The notes under the pieces were generated by a model that searched no databases, was not told where the DNA came from, and was given only the letters and a program-made list of their open reading frames with translations. A DNA stretch of 21,551 nt from assembly GCA_910576895.1 (NCBI GenBank), contig CAJTJZ010000018.1, positions 41,980 to 63,530 of the forward strand, written 5' to 3'. Both the position numbers and the translations under genes were made by a program. Every line of letters begins with the position of its first letter. The stretch's first letter is position 1. This DNA is from an uncultured Lachnospiraceae bacterium. GTDB lineage: Bacteria; Bacillota; Clostridia; Lachnospirales; Lachnospiraceae. Positions 16,311 to 21,551 of this stretch are shown piece after piece.

Positions 16311-16352
16311 AACTGCTATAGGATAAGAAATTATCAGTATAGCAGTTTTTTA
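16311..16352 (+). terminator. Terminator after the agrA scrap
   Basis: AACTGCTATA with TATAGCAGTT, extended by ATAA/TTAT across a small internal loop, then TTTTTT. The stem and the TAAGAAATT near the loop match the arabinanase terminator at 2199-2242. Confidence 0.85.
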
Positions 16353-16368
16353 ATGATTTTATGGATAA

Positions 16369-17844
16369 ACACCAGTTTACAAGTTTTTGATTCTATGAAA
16401 AAATAAATAACATACAAGACTCTTTTGCGATAGAATAAGTTTGAGAACAAAGAAACACAAAAAGGAGAACTTGTATGTCAAATTTATGATACCATAAAAA
16501 TACTGTGATTGGTAGACTTTTTTGTTATTTTTCTGCTTATTTTAAAAGTGCTTCTGCTCTAACAGCAGAATCTCTGTTCCTTTTCTTGCTTTCTATGTTG
16601 GCATTAGAATCCGCAAACTCCATCCGATGTTTATACCAACATTTTCTTTCCAAAGTAACAACAAAATCCTTAAACGCTTTTTACTATGCCTGCTCTTATG
16701 CTAAGATAGACTATTCTACGTTTATGAATACCACTATAAATATTGCTTTGAAGATGATTCCAAACTTGATTGCTTATCATCCTGTGTTTTTATGTATTGA
16801 TGATACCATAGTACCCAAATCTGGTAAAAAATTTGATCACATCTTCAAACTTTATGATCATGCTGCCCATGCTGGTTCTTCCTACTTAAATGGACATTGT
16901 TTTGTAAGTCTTATGCTCTGTGTACCTGTATGGAAACAAGGAAAAATTTCTTATCTTTCTATCCCTTTGGGATATCGGATGTGGGACAAATCAAAATCGA
17001 AACTGCAATTGGCAGCGGATATGATTCGCCAAGTGATGCCAGAATTTAGAAAACAAAACAATGTCATCCCGATGTTCGACAGTTGGTATGCAAAAAAAGA
17101 ACTTCTTTGTGTTGTGGACGAGTTTTCTAATCTTGACATTCTTTGTGGGGCAAGATCGGATACCATCCTTTATGATCTTGCTCCTTCCAGAACGGGAAAG
17201 CGAGGAAGACCAAAAAAACGAGGGGATCGCTTAAACTTAACGAAAGACTTTTCCTTATCAAAAGAAAAATTGGTGGTTATTTTATCGGTTATCGTCTTGT
17301 ACTTACCAACCTGTTTGGAAATCGGAAGGTGCTTGCCTATGCCACTGCTACCGAACAAGAACAAAGCAAGCGAAGACTTTTTTTTTAGTACCCTCTTTCC
17401 AGCGGATCTTCGTTTTGCTTGTGCTTGGTTTGAAGATGCCCCTATTAACCAAGTCGGATGACAATGGATGGAGTATCTTCCTCTCTTTTTATACAAAATT
17501 CGTTGGAATATAGAAGTCAGCTATTATGAGCAAAAAAAGTTTTGGTCTTTCTGTCGTTACATGGTTCGTCATTTGCATGGGATTGAAATGTTCGTCAATG
17601 TAATTAATCTCGCTTATAGTACAACAAAACTGCTTCCTTATGTGGATGCTACTTTTGTATCTTATCAAATACAGAGTCCACAAGAATTTCGATTCTTTTT
17701 GAGTGAACAAATACGAGAACAATTAATTTTTGTTACTTTTGTGAAATCACTCGAAAACAAAATAAAAATAAAGTCCATCAAAAACTTATTGAAACAAAAG
17801 ATTTTTGGTTTTTATCATCATACTCAAAATTTGTAAACTGGTGT
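16369..17844 (+). mobile_element. Degenerate DDE insertion sequence (IS4/IS701-like), about 1.48 kb
   Basis: Perfect 14-base terminal inverted repeats ACACCAGTTTACAA (16369-16382) and TTGTAAACTGGTGT (17831-17844) enclose one transposase frame. No convincing target duplication is seen at the borders. The right end lies 20 bases upstream of the tetR-type -35 element. Its base composition is less AT-rich than the cassette, consistent with separate origin. Confidence 0.88.
16475..17836 (+). pseudogene. Broken DDE transposase
   Basis: The natural start is ATG 16475 with AAAAGGAG upstream, but codon 5 is TGA (16487-16489). Catalytic residues remain: Asp in CIDDTIVPK (about 16799), Asp in MFDSWYA (17078-17080) and Glu in WNIEVSYYEQKKFW (17513-17515). 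A one-base loss in the A run near 17265 shifts the frame: the alternative frame reads GGYFIGYRLVLTNLFGNRK, as expected of the family. A one-base gain in the T run near 17388 restores it. A second TGA lies at 17459-17461. Four lesions make it inactive as read, although sequencing error in the two homopolymers is possible. It could still be mobilised in trans, as both ends are intact. Confidence 0.85.
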
Positions 17845-17864
17845 GCTAATAGAAAAGGAAAATA

Positions 17865-17920
17865 TTGACAAAGCGTCATTATATTTATATAATATAATTT
17901 ATAGATGTGACAAAACGTCA
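17865..17920 (+). promoter_or_regulatory. Autoregulated promoter with two TetR-type operators
   Basis: TTGACA (17865-17870), 17-base spacer, TATAAT (17888-17893). Two near-identical interrupted palindromes, TGACAAAGCGTCA (17866-17878) and TGACAAAACGTCA (17908-17920), overlap the -35 and sit downstream of the -10. They start 42 bases apart, four helical turns, so dimers would bind on one face. Binding by the adjacent TetR protein is inferred. Confidence 0.75.
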
Positions 17921-17959
17921 ATATAGGAAAAAGTTAATACATTTGCAGAAAGGAGAGAT

Positions 17960-18580
17960 ATGCCAAAAGGTTCACCAGAGCTTACAGCGGCTAGGAAAGA
18001 AGAAATTATAAATGCCTGTGAAAAGCTGTATCAAAAAAAGATTTTTAAGGAGATTACTTTACAAGATATCAGTAGAGAAACATCATTTACTCGTACTTCC
18101 ATATATAATTATTATGAAAGTAAGGAAGAAATATTTTTGGAGTTATTTGAAAGAGAATATACTATATGGACAGAAGATATTGAGAAGTTGATAAGAAGAA
18201 ATGGAGAAATTGGCAGAGAAGAATTGGCTTTGGAGATTGCTATTTCTTTACAAAAAAGGAAACTTCTTTTAAAATTATTATCTGTTAATCTTTATGATTT
18301 AGAGGAGAATAGCCGTATGGAGAGACTTGTAAATTTCAAAACGGCATATGGCAATTCTAGGAAGGCACTTTGGAAACTTATAAGAAAGTGTTATCCAAAG
18401 ATTAAAGATTATGAGATTAAAGATTTTATGAAAATATTTTTACCATATTTGCATGGAATTTATCCATATGCCTATGCAACAGATAAGCAAATAGAAGCAA
18501 TGGATAGAGTGGGCATAAACCATGAAAAAATTACAATTAAGGATCTTGTATATTTGGGACTTATAAAAATGTTGCCATAA
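17960..18580 (+). CDS. TetR-family transcriptional regulator
   Basis: 206 residues. The N-terminal helix-turn-helix (about 10-57) has the family pattern: FKEITLQDISRETSFTRTSI then YNYYESKEEIFLELF. The rest is a helical ligand/dimerisation domain of unknown ligand. AAAGGAGAG precedes the ATG. Expected role: repressor of its own promoter through the two TGAC-N5-GTCA operators. No intact effector gene follows: downstream is a transposase remnant, so either the target lies elsewhere or a partner gene was lost. An IS element was inserted just upstream of the promoter. Confidence 0.9.
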   Translation: MPKGSPELTAARKEEIINACEKLYQKKIFKEITLQDISRETSFTRTSIYNYYESKEEIFLELFEREYTIWTEDIEKLIRRNGEIGREELALEIAISLQKRKLLLKLLSVNLYDLEENSRMERLVNFKTAYGNSRKALWKLIRKCYPKIKDYEIKDFMKIFLPYLHGIYPYAYATDKQIEAMDRVGINHEKITIKDLVYLGLIKMLP

Positions 18581-18604
18581 AATTTTAAGAATTGACAAGA
18601 GATC

Positions 18605-18811
18605 GAAGAAAGATCTGATAACAAAAAATATATAGGGATTGATATTGGAGTAAACAATTTTGTTGTATGTAACAATATCAAAGATACCATATTTATCATA
18701 AACGAAAAGCCATTAAAAACTGTAAATCAATTTTATAATAAACAGACATTATATGGTGTGAATCTGCTTTGGAAGATAAATATGCAAATTAAAAATAGAA
18801 AAGGATTATGA
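18605..18811 (+). pseudogene. Remnant of an IS200/IS605-type tnpB
   Basis: The frame gives KKYIGIDIGVNNFVVCNN, then FIINEKPLKTVNQFYNKQ. This matches the first RuvC block of TnpB (GIDxGxNN, with the catalytic Asp) and the following conserved INGKPLKSINQYYNK-like segment. Only about 65 codons remain. There is no start codon, and the C-terminal RuvC parts and the zinc ribbon are gone. It lies in the 459-base gap between tetR and the next gene. Confidence 0.82.
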
Positions 18812-18901
18812 AAAAAAGTTTGTTTTTTGGGCAATTTCCCAAAAATACTTAATTATATTGAGCATTTTTTGAAACATTTGCTTAAAAATTTTTGTATTAG
18901 A

Positions 18902-18930
18902 TTGACTTTAAGGAAAAAAGTTGCTATAAT
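18902..18930 (+). promoter_or_regulatory. Promoter of the secreted BIG2 protein gene
   Basis: TTGACT (18902-18907), 17-base spacer, TATAAT (18925-18930). It gives an untranslated leader of about 100 bases. Confidence 0.82.
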
Positions 18931-18943
18931 ATGCAATATCAAT

Positions 18944-19019
18944 ACAGATAAAAAGATAAAATAATAGTAAGATTTATCTGTGCGGTAAGAAAAAATATAC
19001 AGTTTATGGGCTGTAAACT
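18944..19019 (+). other. Structured 5' leader
   Basis: Two hairpins can form: ACAGATAAA (18944-18952) with TTTATCTGT (18973-18981), and AGTTTA (19001-19006) with TAAACT (19014-19019). The second ends just before the GGAGGAG ribosome site. I recognise no known riboswitch consensus. Confidence 0.4.
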
Positions 19020-19039
19020 TTAAGGAGGAGATTTAAAGA

Positions 19040-19912
19040 ATGAAAAAGAAAAGTGTATTTTTATCAAAAGTATTTGCAGTTGCATTAGCAGCAAGTATGG
19101 CATTTAGTACACCATATGCATCAGCAGCATTAGTTACTACTTCTACAACATATGAGGGAACACAAGGACAATATGCTAAATCAACAGATGGATGGTGGAC
19201 AGTATGGAGTGATTTTTATCGTGTATCTGGTGATTTTGATGTGACTTTTGAGTTTAATAATAAGGGAGATCAAACAAATAATTGGTGTAATTATAGTGTT
19301 GTATTTTCTAATGCTGTTGATTATGCAGCAGGTGATCCAAATCAAAGTGTTGCAGGATACAAGGAATATTATTTGCTTAGATCAGATTGTTGGGGCTGGA
19401 GTGTAGGAGGAGGAGATAATCAAACAATAGAAGGAAATGAAGTAAAATATACATCTGATTGGCCAGATTGGGAGACATTCCTTAAAATGATGGCTGATGC
19501 CAAAATTTCTATGAATATTACAAGAACTGGAAATGATTTTGCAGTAAAAGCTGTAATTAATGGTGCTGATTCTAAAACATATAATTATGGAGTTAATTTT
19601 ACAATGGAAGCAGATAAAGATATGAACATTTTTTTTGCATCTGATAATGCTGAAGTAACAATGCTATCTTTTAAAGATAATAAGGCAGCTAGTACAGATG
19701 CACCAGATGCAACAACTCCACCAGCAGATGATACCCAAACACCAGATACAACAAACCCACCAGCAGATGATACTCAAACACCGGATACAACAAATCCACC
19801 GTCAAATGATATCCAAACACCAGATACAACAAATCCACCAGCAGATGATAATCAAAATCAAGCACCAGATACAACAGAATCAGTAGATGATAATGAAGAT
19901 AACTTTAAGTAA
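19040..19912 (+). CDS. Secreted protein with a putative binding module and repeat linker (frameshifted before its BIG2 domain)
   Basis: 290 residues as read. A clear signal peptide (MKKKSVFLSKVFAVALAASM, then ASA) is followed by a Trp-rich beta domain of about 185 residues (WWTVWSDFYRVSGDFDVTFE, CWGWSVGGG) that looks like a carbohydrate-binding jelly roll but which I cannot name. Then comes a linker of 13-residue repeats PPADDTQTPDTTN. The frame ends at TAA 19910, yet the neighbouring frame continues at once with ITLSKKKLTVKVGKSKTLK, a BIG2 domain. One extra base (or two missing) near 19892-19903 would reunite them. AAGGAGGAG precedes the ATG. Expected location: exported, perhaps cell-surface glycan binding. 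Confidence 0.75.
   Translation: MKKKSVFLSKVFAVALAASMAFSTPYASAALVTTSTTYEGTQGQYAKSTDGWWTVWSDFYRVSGDFDVTFEFNNKGDQTNNWCNYSVVFSNAVDYAAGDPNQSVAGYKEYYLLRSDCWGWSVGGGDNQTIEGNEVKYTSDWPDWETFLKMMADAKISMNITRTGNDFAVKAVINGADSKTYNYGVNFTMEADKDMNIFFASDNAEVTMLSFKDNKAASTDAPDATTPPADDTQTPDTTNPPADDTQTPDTTNPPSNDIQTPDTTNPPADDNQNQAPDTTESVDDNEDNFK
19718..19880 (+). repeat. 39-base tandem repeats encoding an acidic Pro/Thr linker
   Basis: Units start at 19718, 19757 and 19796, each encoding PPADDTQTPDTTN or a close variant. A longer diverged fourth unit starts at 19835. This is a coding linker repeat, prone to slippage in copy number. Confidence 0.9.
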
Positions 19913-20117
19913 GAAAAAACTTACAGTAAAAGTTGGAAAATCAAAGACATTAAAGGTTAATGATGCAGAAGGAACAGTGAAATGGTCTTCCAATAAAAAG
20001 AAAGTAGCAAAAGTTAATAAAAATGGTAAAATTACTGGTGTAAAGGCTGGTAAAGCTACTATTACTGCTAAAGTAGATGGAAAAACATTAAAGTGCAAAG
20101 TAACAGTTAAAAAATAA
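19887..20117 (+). pseudogene. Detached BIG2 (bacterial Ig-like group 2) C-terminal domain
   Basis: From ATG 19887 the frame gives 76 residues, of which all but the first few form one BIG2 domain: ITLSKKKLTVKVGKSKTL, VKWSSNKKKVAKVNKNGKIT, GVKAGKATITAKVDGKTLKC. It has no signal peptide or ribosome site of its own and overlaps the preceding gene by 26 bases. It is therefore best read as the frameshifted end of the 19040 gene rather than a separate gene. BIG2 domains normally act as spacers or adhesion modules in exported proteins. Confidence 0.8.
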
Positions 20118-20141
20118 GAATAAAAAATAGTGATAAATAAG

Positions 20142-20183
20142 AAATCTCAGTAGATAAAATAGTTTTGTTTACTGGGATTTTTT
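20142..20183 (+). terminator. Terminator after the BIG2 gene
   Basis: AAATCTCAGTA pairs with TACTGGGATTT (one G-U pair), followed by a T run. Confidence 0.85.
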
Positions 20184-20282
20184 AAAGTCTACAAATTATA
20201 GATGATAAATTTTTCCATTTCATTAAAAATCTAAAAAAAATATTATAAAAGAAAGAAAAATCAGGGAATTTTTCTATATTAC

Positions 20283-20311
20283 TTGTTTTTTTGCCAAAGC
20301 ATTAGTATAAT
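20283..20311 (+). promoter_or_regulatory. Promoter of the transglutaminase-fold gene
   Basis: TTGTTT (20283-20288), 17-base spacer, TATAAT (20306-20311). Confidence 0.65.
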
Positions 20312-20351
20312 CTTGAGTGCAAGATGACAGAAGAGAGAAAAGGAATGTAGT

Positions 20352-21350
20352 ATGAATAAAAAACAAGTGATTATAATAATATGTTTTCTAGCTGTATGTT
20401 TTTTTATAGTAAATATAGATATAATAAATACTTTTGCAGAAAAAATAGAGGATATAGGGGATATAAACGATACAGAAGAATCACAGGAGTTATTATCTTA
20501 TTCTATTTCTAATATGTTTTTTGCTGCAACTGAACAGGAATTATATGAGATATTGTCAGAACAACTTATGAATCGTTCCAAAGATTTTTATATTAATTAT
20601 CAGGGAGTATTAAATCAGGAATTAAAAAAAATAGGAAAGCAGCTTAATTCAGAAAAAACGGAGACTTATTGGAAAGGAATGTATACGCTTTTACAAAATA
20701 TGGCAGAATTTGTAGATGATCCAACTACAACAAGTGATAGTGATTATTTAACAGGGATTATTGATTCTTCTTTTATTTATTATGTAGATGGTATTTTTTG
20801 TTTTGAGAGTATGGAATATTATGAAACAGAGGCTCAGACAAAAAAAGTAGATGTAAAGATAAAGAAGATAGTAAAAAAATTAAAGCTATCTAAGGATACA
20901 GAACCAGAGATTATTGTAGAACAAATTCATAAATATATTATTCAGCAAGTAACTTTTGATCATAGAAATGAAAATAAATGTTATTATAGTGCCTATCATG
21001 GATTATTTAAACAAAAAACGGTGTGTAATGGATATGCATTGCTTGCTTATAAAATGTTAAATATGCTCGATATTCCCTGTAAGTATATTTCTGGTATGGC
21101 AAAAAATGAGGATGGGGATCTTTTGCTCCATGCATGGAATATTGTAAAAATCAAAAAGAAATGGTATAACCTTGATGTTACATGGGATGATAATGATGAT
21201 GGAAGGATTTATTATGACTATTTCTTGCGAGGGAGTAAATTATTTAATAAGGATCATAAGGCGGATTCTTGGTATAAAACGGATTTATTTTTAGAAAAAT
21301 ATAAAATTTCTAAAGCTGATTATAGAAAAGAAGGAATGAATAATATATAA
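20352..21350 (+). CDS. Exported or membrane-anchored transglutaminase-like protein
   Basis: 332 residues. A single N-terminal hydrophobic segment (about 4-25, VIIIICFLAVCFFIVNI) suggests a signal anchor or signal peptide. Residues 30-190 are unassigned, mostly helical and acidic. The C-terminal 140 residues carry the transglutaminase core: Cys225 in TVCNGYALLAYKMLNML, His260 in LLHAWNIV and Asp275 in WYNLDVTWDD, followed by YYDYFLRG. Such domains in Clostridia act on cell-wall or surface proteins as proteases or transferases. It is monocistronic, with its own promoter and terminator, and is not related in sequence to the cassette protein at 7515-8312 beyond the shared fold. Confidence 0.85.
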   Translation: MNKKQVIIIICFLAVCFFIVNIDIINTFAEKIEDIGDINDTEESQELLSYSISNMFFAATEQELYEILSEQLMNRSKDFYINYQGVLNQELKKIGKQLNSEKTETYWKGMYTLLQNMAEFVDDPTTTSDSDYLTGIIDSSFIYYVDGIFCFESMEYYETEAQTKKVDVKIKKIVKKLKLSKDTEPEIIVEQIHKYIIQQVTFDHRNENKCYYSAYHGLFKQKTVCNGYALLAYKMLNMLDIPCKYISGMAKNEDGDLLLHAWNIVKIKKKWYNLDVTWDDNDDGRIYYDYFLRGSKLFNKDHKADSWYKTDLFLEKYKISKADYRKEGMNNI

Positions 21351-21412
21351 AAGTTGTAAAAGATGAAAAAAATAAAAATTATTAATGATATAAAATAGCA
21401 ATATCATTTCTT

Positions 21413-21453
21413 TAAAAAGAACTATATTATTGGAATTAGTATAGTTCTTTTTT
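21413..21453 (+). terminator. Terminator after the transglutaminase-fold gene
   Basis: AAAAGAACTATA pairs with TATAGTTCTTTT around a short loop, with further T residues after the stem. Confidence 0.88.
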
Positions 21454-21498
21454 CAAGCTTTTTTCAAGCATTCAAAGATATAGTTTATTATAATTTCT

Positions 21499-21551
21499 GA
21501 CTACTCCCACGAGCAAGCCCGTGGGGTTCTTACTACCAAGTTTAGCTTGTA
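21499..21551 (-). mobile_element. Possible end of an IS200/IS605-type element entering from the right
   Basis: CCCACG (21506-21511) and CGTGGG (21520-21525) form a compact GC-rich hairpin, out of character with the AT-rich surroundings. It is flanked by CTACT and TTCTTACTACC. The block resembles the hairpin ends and guide-RNA 3' regions of tnpB elements in Clostridia that I remember. If so, tnpB would lie beyond the window, reading leftward. The window ends before a gene is visible. Confidence 0.5.

Noticed and set aside
16475..17836. TGA read as tryptophan (alternative genetic code)
   Set aside because: Other genes here use TGG freely and end in TGA (for example 5222-5224), and the transposase also carries frameshifts, so decay or sequencing error is simpler.
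19718..19880. CRISPR-like array
   Set aside because: The repeats are contiguous, without spacers, and encode an in-frame Pro/Thr/Asp linker.

Overview
The window is AT-rich, has consensus-like AGGAGG ribosome binding sites, and carries a secreted GH43 arabinanase with ricin-type lectin repeats, an agr-type peptide quorum-sensing locus and a Rpn-type nuclease. This points to a low-GC Firmicute, most plausibly a plant-fibre-degrading gut Clostridia/Lachnospiraceae-type organism. Genus cannot be read from the sequence alone. All real genes are on the + strand.

Layout. (1) 1-2124: 3' part of a secreted endo-arabinanase. (2) 2266-3522 and 13192-14844: an agr-like system (sensor kinase AgrC, pheromone precursor AgrD, processing protease AgrB, LytTR regulator AgrA) that has been split in two. 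(3) Between agrC and agrD lies about 9.4 kb holding a peptide natural-product (RiPP) cassette: a radical SAM/SPASM maturase, an acyl-carrier-like protein, a 34-residue precursor peptide missed by ordinary ORF calling, a subtilisin-like/P-loop fusion protein, a transglutaminase-fold protein, an ABC exporter and a BtrH-like protein, followed by a decayed Rpn nuclease gene. (4) 14845-16310: an intact Rpn-type nuclease gene bracketed by scraps of agr genes. (5) 16369-17844: a degenerate IS element with 14-bp inverted repeats. (6) 17865-18580: a TetR regulator with two operator palindromes around its own promoter, then a TnpB remnant. (7) 19040-20117: a frameshifted secreted protein with a Pro/Thr/Asp-rich linker and a BIG2 domain. 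(8) 20352-21350: a membrane-anchored transglutaminase-fold protein. (9) The right edge shows a hairpin resembling an IS200/IS605 end.

How it fits together. A roughly 285-bp block (terminator plus promoter with two GNTTATTC repeats and a weak -35) occurs just upstream of agrD and again, as a diverged direct repeat, just upstream of the RiPP cassette. The simplest reading is that the cassette entered next to agrD and either duplicated or brought along the agr promoter, so the RiPP genes may be switched on by the agr pheromone through AgrA. The cassette itself is unusual. It pairs a carrier protein with a protein resembling butirosin BtrH, which moves an acyl group off a carrier protein, in a radical SAM peptide pathway. 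This suggests a peptide that is both radical-cross-linked and processed or acylated from a carrier.

Functions are inferred from motifs read by eye. No database search was possible, and named family matches are from memory.
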